Positions 53,902-63,975 are shown, counted from the first letter of the stretch. The stretch is 64,000 bases of DNA from Bacillus sp. SD075 (GCF_017355165.1 NZ_JADILK010000014.1:32641-96640), one strand, 5' to 3'. Notes: generated by a model from the letters alone, not told the origin. Program-made: numbers and translations.

Positions 53902-54648
53902 TCACTTAAAAGATGCATAGCCATCATCGACCATGACTACACTTCCATTAATCGCATCCGCTTCCTCTAACGATAATAGATAGACGGCATTTGCAATGGC
54001 TTCTGGCTTAATTAATTTACCGCGTATTTGACTTGCATTCAATTTATCGATGATTCCCATATCCTTATAGCCTTGTATGATAGGAGTATCAACCCCACCT
54101 GGTGCAATGCCCACAACGCGTATGCCATAAGCACCCAATTCCAAAGCTGCTGTCTGTGTCATCATTCTTACAGCGCCTTTAGTCGCCTGATAGGCAAAAG
54201 TCCCGTGGGAAGCTAAGTAGCCAAACACTGAAGCGGTATTTATAATGACACCCTTGTTACCTAGCTCCTTCATTTTCCGCCCTGCTGCCATGATTCCAAA
54301 GGCAACTCCGTGTTGGTTTACTCCAATCGTTTTGAAGTAGCCTTCCATATCTTGATCGAGGATCATACCGCCTGCACCAATGCCCGCATTATTAAACATG
54401 ATATCGACCCCTCCGAATGTATTCACTGCTTTATTGATTAACGATTCAACATCCTCCTGCTTAGAAACATCCGTTTTAACAAAAATGGCCTCTCCACCAT
54501 TCGCCGTTATCTGTTCAACAGTTTCCTGTGCCATTTCTTCATTAAAATCCGCAACAACGACCTTGTCCCCTTTTGCTGCGAATTTCAAGCATGTTGCTCG
54601 GCCAATTCCACTTGCTCCTCCTGTAATAACTGCAACTCTTGCTGTCAT
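53902..54648 (-). CDS. Short-chain dehydrogenase/reductase (FabG-like)
   Basis: 248 residues. RVAVITGGASGIGRATCLKF is the NAD(P) loop (GGxSGIG type); DIMFNNAGIGAGG gives NNAG. Catalytic Ser in INTASVFGYLASHG, Tyr-x3-Lys in FAYQATKGAVRMMT. The classical SDR C-terminus GIAPGGVDTPII and INGSVVMVDDGYAS is present. Substrate unknown. ATG at 54648 has AAGGGG 7 bases upstream. Probably the TetR target. Confidence 0.9.
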   Translation of the reverse strand: MTARVAVITGGASGIGRATCLKFAAKGDKVVVADFNEEMAQETVEQITANGGEAIFVKTDVSKQEDVESLINKAVNTFGGVDIMFNNAGIGAGGMILDQDMEGYFKTIGVNQHGVAFGIMAAGRKMKELGNKGVIINTASVFGYLASHGTFAYQATKGAVRMMTQTAALELGAYGIRVVGIAPGGVDTPIIQGYKDMGIIDKLNASQIRGKLIKPEAIANAVYLLSLEEADAINGSVVMVDDGYASFK

Positions 54649-54672
54649 ATACATTCCCCTTTCTACACCAAC

Positions 54673-54698
54673 AATAAGTAAGTAATCACTTACTTATT
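54673..54698. promoter_or_regulatory. TetR-type operator ahead of the SDR gene
   Basis: AATAAGTAAGT-AATC-ACTTACTTATT is a perfect 11-4-11 inverted repeat, the size bound by TetR dimers, 25 bp upstream of the SDR start. Confidence 0.7.
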
Positions 54699-54771
54699 AA
54701 GTATAAAAGTTAAGAATATTAAATTCAAGCAATATGCATCTATTTTATGGCCTTTTGGGTTTCCAAAAGTA

Positions 54772-54797
54772 AAGCTGTCCTAATATTAGGACAGCTT
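54772..54797. terminator. Terminator after pdxT
   Basis: AAGCTGTCCTAAT and AGGACAGCTT form an 11-bp stem with a tight loop, just beyond the pdxT stop. Confidence 0.7.
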
Positions 54798-54804
54798 CAT
54801 TTGT

Positions 54805-55404
54805 TTAGCAGGTTTTCAATTCGACCTTACTTACGGATGTCTTCACCATTTCAATGAAAAGTTGGAGAAAACGATCATCACCTGTTAATTCAGGATGAAA
54901 CGCACTGACGAGGACATGGTCTTGTCTCGCTGCCACTACATTCTCTTCATAAACAGCCAATACTTCTACACCTTTTCCAATTCCATCAGCAAACGGTGCC
55001 CGGATGAAAACTGCCTTATAAGGCTCTTCCATTCCTTTGATTGATAGTTCAGCCTCGAAACTATCCCTTTGACGTCCAAATCCGTTCCTTTTCACGGATA
55101 TGTCCATTAGTCCAAGGTAGGCCTTCTCGTCGCCAGTCAATTCATTGGCCGCCAATACCATCCCTGCACATGTACCGAAAATAGGCTTTTTACCTTCGAA
55201 GAAAGTTTTGATCGGTTCCATAAATCCATAACGATCCATAAGCTTCCTCATCGTAGTGCTTTCTCCGCCCGGAATGATCAATCCATCGATTTCCAGTAAC
55301 TGTTCCGGTTTTTTTACTATAATTGCTTGTTCGCCTGCAGCTTTAATTTGGTTCAAATGTTCTTCAATTGCTCCCTGTAACCCCAAAACACCGATAGTTA
55401 TCAT
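54805..55404 (-). CDS. pdxT: Pyridoxal 5'-phosphate synthase glutaminase subunit
   Basis: 199 residues. ITIGVLGLQGAIEEHLNQIK is the family start; the glutaminase triad lies in IFGTCAGMVLAANEL (Cys) and VSAFHPELTGDDRF (His-x-Glu). Releases ammonia from glutamine and channels it to PdxS. The ATG at 55404 is one base after the pdxS stop, so the two are coupled. Confidence 0.96.
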   Translation of the reverse strand: MITIGVLGLQGAIEEHLNQIKAAGEQAIIVKKPEQLLEIDGLIIPGGESTTMRKLMDRYGFMEPIKTFFEGKKPIFGTCAGMVLAANELTGDEKAYLGLMDISVKRNGFGRQRDSFEAELSIKGMEEPYKAVFIRAPFADGIGKGVEVLAVYEENVVAARQDHVLVSAFHPELTGDDRFLQLFIEMVKTSVSKVELKTC

Positions 55405-55405
55405 A

Positions 55406-56293
55406 TTACCATCCACGTTCCTGCATCCGTTCTGCCGGAGCTAGTTTGGAAATATCAATTCCTTTCATTGCACTGCCCAACTCTTTGGACAACCGACCGA
55501 TCAATTCATAATCGGTGAAATATGTAGTCGCTTGAACGATTGCCGACGCGAATTTTTCTGGATTTTCAGATTTAAAAATACCAGATCCTACAAAAACGCC
55601 ATCTGCTCCCAATTCCATCATCAGTGCTGCATCTGCCGGAGTAGCAATTCCGCCAGCCGCAAAGTTAACTACAGGCAATTTACCTGTGCGTTTGATTTCT
55701 CTTAAAATTTCATAAGGAGCTCCAATATTTTTTGCCTCTGTCATTAATTCATCTTCACTCATGATGCTCACTTTACGAATTTGCGACTGTACCTTTCTCA
55801 TGTGACGCACAGCTTCCACAATATTACCGGTACCTGGTTCTCCTTTTGTGCGAAGCATTGATGCTCCTTCACCAATACGGCGTGCAGCTTCGCCTAAATC
55901 ACGGCAGCCACAAACGAAAGGTACAGTGAAATCACTTTTTAGAATATGGTATTCTTCGTCGGCAGGAGTCAGCACTTCACTTTCATCGATATAATCCACT
56001 CCCATGGATTCCAGGATCCTTGATTCAACAATATGGCCAATCCTTGCTTTAGCCATGACCGGGATGGACACTGCATTCATTACTTCCTCGACAATTCGAG
56101 GATCTGCCATTCTAGCTACCCCGCCAGCCGCACGGATGTCGGAAGGAACCCTTTCCAATGCCATGACAGCGACAGCACCGGATGCTTCTGCGATTTTTGC
56201 TTGTTCTGCGTTAATGACGTCCATAATTACGCCACCCTTTTGCATTTGTGCCATTCCTCTTTTTACTGTTTCAGTTCCTAATAATTTTTCCAT
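55406..56293 (-). CDS. pdxS: Pyridoxal 5'-phosphate synthase lyase subunit
   Basis: 295 residues. [20 protein letters not shown] and [24 protein letters not shown] sequence (active-site Lys), then [20 protein letters not shown]. Makes PLP from ribose-5-phosphate, glyceraldehyde-3-phosphate and ammonia. The ATG at 56293 follows GGGGGAAGAGAA. Divergent from pdxR. Confidence 0.97.
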   Translation of the reverse strand: MEKLLGTETVKRGMAQMQKGGVIMDVINAEQAKIAEASGAVAVMALERVPSDIRAAGGVARMADPRIVEEVMNAVSIPVMAKARIGHIVESRILESMGVDYIDESEVLTPADEEYHILKSDFTVPFVCGCRDLGEAARRIGEGASMLRTKGEPGTGNIVEAVRHMRKVQSQIRKVSIMSEDELMTEAKNIGAPYEILREIKRTGKLPVVNFAAGGIATPADAALMMELGADGVFVGSGIFKSENPEKFASAIVQATTYFTDYELIGRLSKELGSAMKGIDISKLAPAERMQERGW

Positions 56294-56317
56294 TTCTCTT
56301 CCCCCTAATATTTTCAT

Positions 56318-56426
56318 TTTTTAGATTTGTTAGATTTAGTATAAAAAATAGTTGACCGTATTGAAAGTGTCAGTTTTAATAAATTTAATGGGGTCAGTAT
56401 AAATAACTCAAAAGGGTGGAAACAAA
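56318..56426. promoter_or_regulatory. Divergent pdxS/pdxR control region
   Basis: A 109-bp region between divergent starts. Related sequences GGGTCAGTATAAATAA and TAGTTGACCGTATTGA-type half-sites recall the arrangement of PdxR operators, where the regulator activates pdxST and represses itself. Exact sites cannot be fixed from one sequence. Confidence 0.4.
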
Positions 56427-57821
56427 ATGAATATGCTTTCTTGTGATTTAAATCGGTTAAGTGACGTACCTTTGTACGAACAATTATATTCATATATTAA
56501 AAAAGAAATTATTGATGGCCGTCTTCTTTACGGCACAAAGCTGCCTTCCAAACGGAAATTGGCAGAGTTCCTTCAAATAAGTCAAAATACTGTCGAGACT
56601 GCATATGAACAATTGACTGCTGAAGGATACGTTGAAGTCATACCAAGAAAAGGGTACTATATTCAAACATCCGAGGATTTAGAGTATACACAAACTAACC
56701 AAGTATCCTTGGAACAAATCAATCATAAAGAAGGGGAATTGCTGTATCATTTTCATCCCAGCCAAATTGACACGGAACACTTCCCATTTGAGAAATGGAG
56801 AAAATACATGAAAAGCAAAATCGATGAATCACATCAAGATCTTCTTTTACTGGGGGATTCTCAAGGGGAGTATGAATTACGATGTGAAATTGCCCATTAT
56901 TTGTATCATGCACGTGGTGTACAATGTGTTCCCGAACAGATCATCATAGGTGCTGGAATGGAAATTTTATTGCAGCAGCTTGTCCTTCTATTCGATAAAA
57001 ATGCCATATATGGTGTTGAAGATCCTGGGTATCACCTTATTCACCGGATTTTACGCAACTACCCAAATGAAGTCCATCCACTGCAAATTGATGAAGAAGG
57101 CGTAAAGGTGAACCAAATTGAAGATTCAAAGATTGACGTCGTGTATGTCACTCCCTCACATCACTTCCCTAATGGGACGATCCTATCCGTTAACAGACGG
57201 ACTCGATTGTTGAATTGGGCTCAAGGGGCAGCAAACCGCTATATTATCGAAGACGATTATGATAGTGAATTTCGTTATAGTGGGAAAACAATTCCTTCCT
57301 TACAAAGTATGGATGCCAGTGATAAAGTGATTTATTTAGGTTCATTCTCAAAATCATTGATGCCATCAATCCGGATCAGTTATATGGTTCTTCCCGCTCC
57401 GTTGTTACAAATGCATCAACAGGAATTATCTTTTTACCATTCAACCGTTTCTCGGATTGATCAGCATGTATTGACACAGTTCATGAAGGAAGGGGATTTC
57501 GAAAAGCATTTGAATCGAATGAGGAAAGTTTACCGTCGCAAGTTAGATAAAGTGATTGATCTGTTTAAGCCCCATCAACAAATAAAAATCATTGGGGAGC
57601 GGTCAGGATTGCATATCGCCCTCATCGTTAAGAACGGTATGGATGAACAGACACTTATTCAAAAGGCAAATGATAATCATATTAAAATTTATGGATTATC
57701 GTCATATTCGATCGAAAAAATTGACGAACATCCTCCAAAAATCATATTGGGCTTTGCAGGGATCCCTGAATCCGAATTGGAAAATGCCATTCACCTTTTA
57801 TTGATCTCATGGGGTTTATAA
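56427..57821 (+). CDS. pdxR: MocR-type regulator, PdxR-like
   Basis: 464 residues. An N-terminal GntR winged HTH (LPSKRKLAEFLQISQNTVET, YEQLTAEGYVEVIPRKGYYI) is fused to a fold-type-I aminotransferase-like domain with the PLP-lysine region YLGSFSKSLMPSIRISYMVL. PLP-sensing regulator; divergent pdxST strongly supports PdxR. AAAGGGTGGAAACAAA precedes the ATG. Confidence 0.92.
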   Translation: MNMLSCDLNRLSDVPLYEQLYSYIKKEIIDGRLLYGTKLPSKRKLAEFLQISQNTVETAYEQLTAEGYVEVIPRKGYYIQTSEDLEYTQTNQVSLEQINHKEGELLYHFHPSQIDTEHFPFEKWRKYMKSKIDESHQDLLLLGDSQGEYELRCEIAHYLYHARGVQCVPEQIIIGAGMEILLQQLVLLFDKNAIYGVEDPGYHLIHRILRNYPNEVHPLQIDEEGVKVNQIEDSKIDVVYVTPSHHFPNGTILSVNRRTRLLNWAQGAANRYIIEDDYDSEFRYSGKTIPSLQSMDASDKVIYLGSFSKSLMPSIRISYMVLPAPLLQMHQQELSFYHSTVSRIDQHVLTQFMKEGDFEKHLNRMRKVYRRKLDKVIDLFKPHQQIKIIGERSGLHIALIVKNGMDEQTLIQKANDNHIKIYGLSSYSIEKIDEHPPKIILGFAGIPESELENAIHLLLISWGL

Positions 57822-57992
57822 AGAAAAAGAAGTTCACTGTCGTGAAATTCTTAAGTTTATCGGTTTCGGAATGGTCTCATCACGATTTTACCGAAATGAT
57901 TACCATGATTTTAAAACAAGACTTTTATCTATGATGAAACCACACTGGATTGAAGAAATTTGCGACCCTCCTGCCTAATGTCTAGTGCCTCC

Positions 57993-58168
57993 TCACCGCT
58001 AGATGCCTGCGGTGAGAAGGCTCGGCAGTTAGTCGACTTAAAAGCAGAATCGATATTTGGACCGCAAAATGAATGCTTCGGAGTCCGAATAATGCTATGA
58101 CGGTCAAATAAAGCACGGTGCAAGACGAATAACTGCATGAACGGTAGAATAAAGTGCTCCGGCTGAAG
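57993..58168. repeat. Intergenic hairpin plus degenerate 20-21 bp periodic repeats
   Basis: A perfect 8-bp stem CTCACCGC/GCGGTGAG (57993-58018) is followed from about 58045 by five to six units of 20-21 bp. They share (C)GAATAA-x-GC and ACGGT elements: CGAATAATGCTATGACGGTC, AAATAAAGCACGGTGCAAGA, GAATAACTGCATGAACGGTA, GAATAAAGTGCTCCGGCTGA. No protein or RNA family is recognised. Confidence 0.55.
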
Positions 58169-58183
58169 GAACATTTTTTAAAT

Positions 58184-58228
58184 AAAAAAACTGTAGACAA
58201 ACTCGTATTTCTTCGAGTTTGTCTACAG
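58184..58228 (-). terminator. Terminator after dsdA
   Basis: CTGTAGACAAACTCG and CGAGTTTGTCTACAG, a perfect 15-bp stem with an 8-nt loop; leftward it ends in TTTTTTTATTT. A smaller stem GTTCAC/GTGAAC lies between it and the dsdA stop. Confidence 0.8.
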
Positions 58229-58257
58229 TACTGAGAAGTTCACACTCGTGAACTTTT

Positions 58258-59598
58258 TTAAGTTTTAGATAAATATTGTTCCATCATATCCTTTGGTACC
58301 ATACTCCCGCCAGTCGCCCAGATAATATGCGTGGACTGGTTCATCTTATCCAGAAGTTTTTGATTGATAAGATATTCCCTTCCTTCTGGAGCAGTCAAAA
58401 GTTGTATCGGACCAAATGCTCCTGCTAGGGCAGATGGCTCTAAATAATGACCTTCCGTCTCTGCCATTTCCCTGAGCAGTTCGAATAACCTTCTATCCCC
58501 TATGGTATAGCTGCCGCTTAACATGGTCGTCATCATACTGGAAACTAATGCTGATGGCCTACCGACAGCAAGACCATCCGCTTCCGTCTTATTATCGATT
58601 CCAAAGTCCTGCACTGAGACATTGTCATGAAGGCCGGTCATCAATCCGAGCGTCATACATGGTGAATGTGTCGGTTCTGCAAAAAAACAATGGACATCAT
58701 TTTCAAAGGCTAACTTGAGCCCATATGTTATACCGCCGGGCCCTCCTCCGACTCCACATGGTAAGTACACAAACAAAGGGTGATCTTTGTCTACTAGTAT
58801 GGACATATCGTTCAGTTGTTTCTTCAGTCGCGTTGCAGCCGTCGCATAACCTAGCAGCAGATCCATGGAATTTTCATCATCAATAAAATGGCAATCGGGA
58901 TCAAGTGATGCTTCATTACGGCCTTCTTCTACAGCTTTACTATAATCATCATCATATTCCTTTACGATGACACCGAGACTTGTTAACTTATCCTTTTTCC
59001 ACTGTTTAGCATCTGCAGACATATGGACCGTTACTTTAAATCCCAGCTTAGCGCTTATTATTCCAATACTCAGTCCTAAATTCCCGGTTGAACCGACAGC
59101 AATCGAATATTTTGAAAAAAGCTCCTTGTATTCATCACTCGCAAGTATTCCATAATTATCAATCCGCTTTAAACCACCATGCTTCATTGCAATTCCCTCA
59201 GCACGTTTTAAAACCTCATAGATACCCCCGCGTGCCTTGATGGAACCTGATATAGGTAAATGACTGTCACACTTCAGCAAAAGTTTCCCTGCTATTTTAG
59301 TCTCATAGGTTTCTTCCAATTTTTTTTGCATGGAAGGAATCTCGGTAAGTGGTGATTCAATGATCCCCTCCATGGGCTCGGTTTCTGGAAAAGCTTTAAT
59401 CATATAGTTGGCAAATCTATCTAATCTTTCTTCAGCCAATTTAACTTGTTCAGCCTGCACGATTGGGTTTTTTTGTTCGTTACCATAATCTGGATTAGTC
59501 CAGAAGACTTCATTCATCTTTATCACATTATTAAGTATAGGATCTTTCGCTTTCCAATCCATAATCGATAAACCTTCGATTTTTTTATTCATCTCCAC
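58258..59598 (-). CDS. dsdA: D-serine ammonia-lyase (dehydratase)
   Basis: 446 residues, PLP fold type [19 protein letters not shown] holds the PLP lysine; [20 protein letters not shown] is the substrate loop and [14 protein letters not shown] the phosphate-binding glycine loop. Converts D-serine to pyruvate and ammonia. I prefer GTG at 59598 because GGAGGG lies 6 bases upstream; ATG two codons later is possible. Confidence 0.93.
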   Translation of the reverse strand: MEMNKKIEGLSIMDWKAKDPILNNVIKMNEVFWTNPDYGNEQKNPIVQAEQVKLAEERLDRFANYMIKAFPETEPMEGIIESPLTEIPSMQKKLEETYETKIAGKLLLKCDSHLPISGSIKARGGIYEVLKRAEGIAMKHGGLKRIDNYGILASDEYKELFSKYSIAVGSTGNLGLSIGIISAKLGFKVTVHMSADAKQWKKDKLTSLGVIVKEYDDDYSKAVEEGRNEASLDPDCHFIDDENSMDLLLGYATAATRLKKQLNDMSILVDKDHPLFVYLPCGVGGGPGGITYGLKLAFENDVHCFFAEPTHSPCMTLGLMTGLHDNVSVQDFGIDNKTEADGLAVGRPSALVSSMMTTMLSGSYTIGDRRLFELLREMAETEGHYLEPSALAGAFGPIQLLTAPEGREYLINQKLLDKMNQSTHIIWATGGSMVPKDMMEQYLSKT

Positions 59599-59693
59599 AG
59601 CGTTCCCTCCCGGAAATGTAGTATTCATCATCTACTATAACTCAACAAACTGCAATAAAGATTACAATTTTCACTTATTTAAGAATAATCAGC

Positions 59694-61442
59694 TTAGAAA
59701 GTTAAATCCACTTTTAATTTCCCTCGCACACTATTAATAAACCAAATTTCCTCAGCGTTATTAAGGTCAGCCTTTGAAATGGCTTTTTCCTTGATTTCCA
59801 TCTTCCTGATCAATTCTTGACGAAATGTTCCAGCAAGGAGACCTGATTCCACCGGAGGGGTATAGTGATCACCATTTATCTTCACCACTACATTTCCGTT
59901 CGTGAATTCCGTGATGAATCCTTCTTCATTCCAAAGCAGAACATCATGGAAGTCGGGATTATTATTCTGAAAACCTTCATATACATCACGATTGGTGGTC
60001 TTATGAAATAGAAATGGATTTGCACTTGATATTGGAGTTTCAGCCAAGATGGCCGTGAATTTTGAGTCAAAGGGCTTGATTGCTTGTCCGGAGACTTCAA
60101 TTTCACCATTTTCATTAAGTAGTACCCTTACCTTTTGCACCGTCCCACGGTTTAATTCTGCATACTTTTGGAGTCGATCTCTAAGATACAATTCAGAGAA
60201 CCGATAATCGAAGTAATCAGCGGATTGTTTCATCCGATCGATATGATCATTCAACAAATAATATTCGCCATCGCGGAGCTTCATCGATTCCAATAGTTTA
60301 TAAGCAGGCCTTTCCACCGTCAATAATTTAGCTTTTAATAATGCTTCGTCATATTCTTCCGATAACGCGGAATCCCAAGTGATTCCCCCGCCTACCCCAT
60401 ACTCGGCTTTCCCAGTTTCTTTATCGATCACGACTGTACGAATTGGCACATTAAATACGGCTTCGGAATCTGGGGAGATGAACCCGATTGCACCGCAATA
60501 AACTTCGCGTGGCGACATCTCGATATCAGCGATGATCTCCATCGTTTTAATTTTAGGTGCACCTGTTATCGATCCACATGGAAAAAGAGCCCTGAATATA
60601 TCAATGATTGTTGTTCCTGGATTCGTATCGGCTGTAATTGTGGATGTCATTTGCCAAACGGTCGGATATTTTTCAATTGCCTTAAGTTGTGGAACCTTGA
60701 CACTTCCTGGTTCTGCAATCATTCCCAAATCATTTCTGAGCAGGTCCACGATCATATAGTTTTCAGCTTGATTCTTTTCCGAGCCCGCTAACCAGTCTGC
60801 GTTGAGCTGATCCATTTTCAGTGTCGTTCCCCGCTTTACCGTCCCTTTCATTGGCCGAGTAATCAGCTGGCCATCTTCCCAACGGAAAAACAACTCGGGT
60901 GAAGCCGATAGGATTCGATGTGTCCCCACATTCAAATATGCACTATAGTTCGAGCGTTGCGCCCTCTTCAAGCGATCAAAGAATGCGAGGTCATCTCCTT
61001 GGAACTGGGATTGCAAACGCATCGTATAATTCACCTGATACGTATTCCCTTTTTCGATTTCCGATTTTATTCTTTCAAACCCGGAATGATAGGTATTTGA
61101 ATCCGTATCAGATTGCCATTCAGCTAAGCTAAAAGCCCCGGTCATTTCTTCAGGTATTCCTTCTTCCGGTTTATCAAAAATCCCGAACCATAATAATGGC
61201 ATTTTGGCTTCATCTTTTACTTTAAAAGATTTTTCAAAAGCAGGTGCCGCTTCATAGGAAACATATCCGGCTGCGTAATGCCCCTGTTCGATCGCTTCCT
61301 GGACTTTTTGGAATTGGGGAAGGACATCCTCAATTGAATGGGCGGTGAACACCTTTTTCGGATCCGTAAAATATAGAGGACGGCTGTCACCTTGTTTATC
61401 TGTGAAGTGAAATATTAAGGATAAAGGATCTTCTCGTTTCAT
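59694..61442 (-). CDS. pabB/pabC: Aminodeoxychorismate synthase component I fused to 4-amino-4-deoxychorismate lyase
   Basis: 582 residues. The first ~370 are a chorismate-binding (PabB) enzyme: YQVNYTMRL, LSASPELFFRWEDGQLITRP and MKGT, AENYMIVDLLRNDLG, LFPCGSITGAPKIKTMEII and YGVGGGITWDS. The last ~200 are a fold-type-IV PLP domain (PabC): DGEYYLLNDHIDRMKQSADY, FHKTTNRDVYEGF, NEEGFITEFTNGNVVV. Together they turn chorismate into p-aminobenzoate for folate, given a PabA glutaminase not present in the window. No strong RBS; the ATG at 61442 follows AGGAGAG. Confidence 0.93.
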   Translation of the reverse strand: MKREDPLSLIFHFTDKQGDSRPLYFTDPKKVFTAHSIEDVLPQFQKVQEAIEQGHYAAGYVSYEAAPAFEKSFKVKDEAKMPLLWFGIFDKPEEGIPEEMTGAFSLAEWQSDTDSNTYHSGFERIKSEIEKGNTYQVNYTMRLQSQFQGDDLAFFDRLKRAQRSNYSAYLNVGTHRILSASPELFFRWEDGQLITRPMKGTVKRGTTLKMDQLNADWLAGSEKNQAENYMIVDLLRNDLGMIAEPGSVKVPQLKAIEKYPTVWQMTSTITADTNPGTTIIDIFRALFPCGSITGAPKIKTMEIIADIEMSPREVYCGAIGFISPDSEAVFNVPIRTVVIDKETGKAEYGVGGGITWDSALSEEYDEALLKAKLLTVERPAYKLLESMKLRDGEYYLLNDHIDRMKQSADYFDYRFSELYLRDRLQKYAELNRGTVQKVRVLLNENGEIEVSGQAIKPFDSKFTAILAETPISSANPFLFHKTTNRDVYEGFQNNNPDFHDVLLWNEEGFITEFTNGNVVVKINGDHYTPPVESGLLAGTFRQELIRKMEIKEKAISKADLNNAEEIWFINSVRGKLKVDLTF

Positions 61443-61492
61443 TACTCTCTCCTAACTTTTTTATGAAGTAAAACGGTATGTATTTTATAAAA

Positions 61493-61521
61493 GAGCTTGC
61501 AGACACGGAATCTGCAAGCTC
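61493..61521 (-). terminator. Terminator after the first LLM gene
   Basis: GAGCTTGCAGA and TCTGCAAGCTC, a perfect 11-bp stem with a 7-nt loop; leftward T-run TTTTATAA. Confidence 0.75.
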
Positions 61522-61533
61522 ATTCTTTGACAC

Positions 61534-62556
61534 TTATTTCATTCCAGTAACCTCTGCAATGATTTCATAAGAACGAAGGCGTGCATCCTGATCATGAATG
61601 GCAGAGTTTATAATCATTTCATCCGCCTGTGTTTCATTTAAAAATGCCTGCAACTGCTCTTTTACCTCTATTGGATTTCCTATAATGGAAGCGTTCAGTT
61701 GCTTCATGACAATAGCCTTTTCATATTCTGTCCAAAGGCCTTCCATCGTATCAACTGGAGGAGCAAGTTGACCAGGAGTGTTCCGTATCAAATTCAAGAA
61801 CTGCTGTTGGTAAGAGGTAGCAATCCTTTGCGCTTCTTCCGTAGTATCAGCTGCAAATACATTGATACCAACCATGACATAAGGTTTATCGAGAACGTCG
61901 GATGGTTGGAAATTATTGCGGTAACGGGCTAATGCTGGTTGAGTATTTTCAGGGGAAAAATGACTTGCAAATGAAAATGGCAATCCCAGCTGTGCTGATA
62001 ATGCAGCACTGAAGCCGCTTGAACCAAGTAGCCAAATCGGGATATCCTGTCCTTCGCCAGGGATGGCGCGAACACGATTATGTTTAGAGTCCGCATCTAA
62101 ATAGCTACGGAGCTGTGCCAATTGTTCAGGAAAATCCTGACCGTTATTACGTACATCGCCCCGTAGTGCCATGGCTGTAAACTGATCGCTTCCCGGAGCA
62201 CGTCCCAGTCCTAAATCTATTCTACCAGGATACATTGCTTCCAATGTTCCAAATTGTTCTGCGATAACCAGCGGTGCATGATTCGGTAGCATTATGCCTC
62301 CAGAACCCACACGAATCCTTTCCGTCCTACCTGCAACATAGCCTATAAGGACTGACGTTGCAGAGCTTGCAATCCCAGGCATGCTATGATGTTCCGCAAC
62401 CCAGAAACGGTTGTAATTCCATTGCTCCGCATGTTTTGCTAATTCTACTGTATTTTTAAAAGCTCCCGAAACTGTGCCACCTTCAACAATAGAAGCCAGG
62501 TCCAGAACGGAAAAAGAAATGTCGCTAAGTTTTTTTGCATGTTGATCAGCACTCAT
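61534..62556 (-). CDS. Luciferase-like flavin-dependent oxidoreductase (paralogue 1)
   Basis: 340 residues, TIM-barrel LLM family. [40 protein letters not shown] and [20 protein letters not shown] are the signatures of the YwcH/bacterial alkanal-monooxygenase-like group. Uses FMNH2 or F420-type reduced flavin to oxidise a small carbon substrate, unknown. A paralogue lies about 90 bp upstream. AAGAAAGAAGATGAAGAT precedes the ATG. Confidence 0.9.
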   Translation of the reverse strand: MSADQHAKKLSDISFSVLDLASIVEGGTVSGAFKNTVELAKHAEQWNYNRFWVAEHHSMPGIASSATSVLIGYVAGRTERIRVGSGGIMLPNHAPLVIAEQFGTLEAMYPGRIDLGLGRAPGSDQFTAMALRGDVRNNGQDFPEQLAQLRSYLDADSKHNRVRAIPGEGQDIPIWLLGSSGFSAALSAQLGLPFSFASHFSPENTQPALARYRNNFQPSDVLDKPYVMVGINVFAADTTEEAQRIATSYQQQFLNLIRNTPGQLAPPVDTMEGLWTEYEKAIVMKQLNASIIGNPIEVKEQLQAFLNETQADEMIINSAIHDQDARLRSYEIIAEVTGMK

Positions 62557-62611
62557 ATCTTCATCTTCTTTCTTTCAATTATGATAAATTGGACGCAAAG
62601 CCATCATATAG

Positions 62612-62640
62612 AAAATGCACACAAAATGCACACAAAATGC
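62612..62640. repeat. 11-bp tandem repeat
   Basis: AAAATGCACAC occurs twice in direct succession and a third partial copy AAAATGC follows, between the two LLM genes. Confidence 0.75.
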
Positions 62641-62649
62641 TCGAAGGGA

Positions 62650-63648
62650 TTAACTGTTTAGAATTTCCCTGGCAATCAAACGAAACGAATTAAGCCTATC
62701 CTCCAACTTATGAGTGATGGTTATCAGCATGATTTCATCTGCTTGATATTTCTCCTGAATCTCCAATAGGCGATACTTCACTTGTGAAGGGGTACCCAAA
62801 ATCAGTTTTTTATTCATGGTTTCCATCAGTGCTTTTTCTTTTTCCGTCCAATCATGATTCCTTACCTCTTCTATACTTGGAACCAGCTTTCTTTCCCCAT
62901 GTCCACTTTGAATTTTCCATAGGGTATTGCTAAGGGCGATTTCTTTCGCATGTTCCTCCGTTTCTGCGCATATGGCCGAAACCGTAACAATCGTTTTAGG
63001 TTCTTTAAGTAACCCTTTTATTTGAAAGTGCTCACGGTACCCATGAAAGCTCTGCAGTCCATCATTTTCGCTCATGAATTCACCAAACGCGTATGCAGCA
63101 CCATTCTCAGCGGCGAGTTTTGCACTTTTCCCGCTTGTTCCCAATATCCATGGTTCAGGCGGTACCGGTGGGATAGGAGCAGCCGAGACATTTGAAAACG
63201 GATGTTCTTTCGGAAATTCATCTCTTAGAAAATTCAACAGTTCTTGAACAAGTTCAGGCATTTGGTAAACATTCTGAAGAAAATTATCGGATAATGCCAT
63301 CGTTGCTTCGGCAGATCCACCAGGAGCACGCCCCAGTCCCATATCAATCCGGCCTGGAAAAAGTGTAGCTAGCATATTATAAGTCTCTGCTATCCGATAT
63401 GGTTTATAATGTGGAAGCAGCACTGCCCCTGATCCAATCCGGATATTTTTTGTTTGTGCACCAATATAGCTTATCAACACCTCTGGAACGGAACAGGCCA
63501 ACCCCGGCAGATCATGATGTTCAGTTAACCAGATTCTGCTATAACCCAGTCTATCTCCCTCTTGTGCTAGTTGAAGTGAAGCCTGCAAAGCTTCTTGTGC
63601 TGATTGTCCGGATGCAATTGGGGATTGATCCAAAATACTCAGTTTCAA
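62650..63648 (-). CDS. Luciferase-like flavin-dependent oxidoreductase (paralogue 2)
   Basis: 332 residues, same subfamily as the gene to its left: LTEHHDLPGLACSVPEVLIS, IRIGSGAVLLPHYKPYRIAE, RIDMGLGRAPGGSAEATMAL, and the C-terminal PSQVKYRLLEIQEKYQADEI. The two are diverged, so duplication is old. The TTG start follows AGGAGG at normal spacing. The short gap without a strong terminator suggests a two-gene operon, with flavin perhaps supplied by the FMN reductase at 52395-52928 (inference). Confidence 0.9.
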   Translation of the reverse strand: MKLSILDQSPIASGQSAQEALQASLQLAQEGDRLGYSRIWLTEHHDLPGLACSVPEVLISYIGAQTKNIRIGSGAVLLPHYKPYRIAETYNMLATLFPGRIDMGLGRAPGGSAEATMALSDNFLQNVYQMPELVQELLNFLRDEFPKEHPFSNVSAAPIPPVPPEPWILGTSGKSAKLAAENGAAYAFGEFMSENDGLQSFHGYREHFQIKGLLKEPKTIVTVSAICAETEEHAKEIALSNTLWKIQSGHGERKLVPSIEEVRNHDWTEKEKALMETMNKKLILGTPSQVKYRLLEIQEKYQADEIMLITITHKLEDRLNSFRLIAREILNS

Positions 63649-63903
63649 TTTTGCTACCTCCTATCTTGTCTTTCGTAACTTAATGGTAGATCATAACTAG
63701 TTGAAAGTCGCCTGAAACGCTTGCTTTGTCGTTTTTAGTTTGTAGCCTTTAGCAGAAAATATAAAGAGTTGAATCTAAATTGAGAAGTATGAGGAAACTA
63801 TATATTCTAGCGAGGTTTTTGTTTGAATACACTAATTACATAGAAGACTTAAGAAATCATCACTTATTCTACCGAGGTCTTTTTAAAGATATATGTAAAT
63901 GAA

Positions 63904-63975
63904 GAAAAGCCCTTAAAAGGGCTTTCAGTTTGTAGACAAAAGGGGTTCGGAATTAAAAAATTCCGACCCCCTTTT
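63904..63975. terminator. Two adjacent hairpins near the right edge
   Basis: AAAGCCCTT/AAGGGCTTT (63905-63925) and, 12 bp on, AAAAGGGGTTCGGAATT/AATTCCGACCCCCTTTT (63938-63975, one or two mismatches). The second is strong and probably terminates a gene entering from the right edge. Confidence 0.55.

Noticed and set aside
57929..58200. Two overlapping leftward frames of 72-81 codons
   Set aside because: They lie on the periodic repeat patch and hairpins, with no RBS or protein-like pattern.
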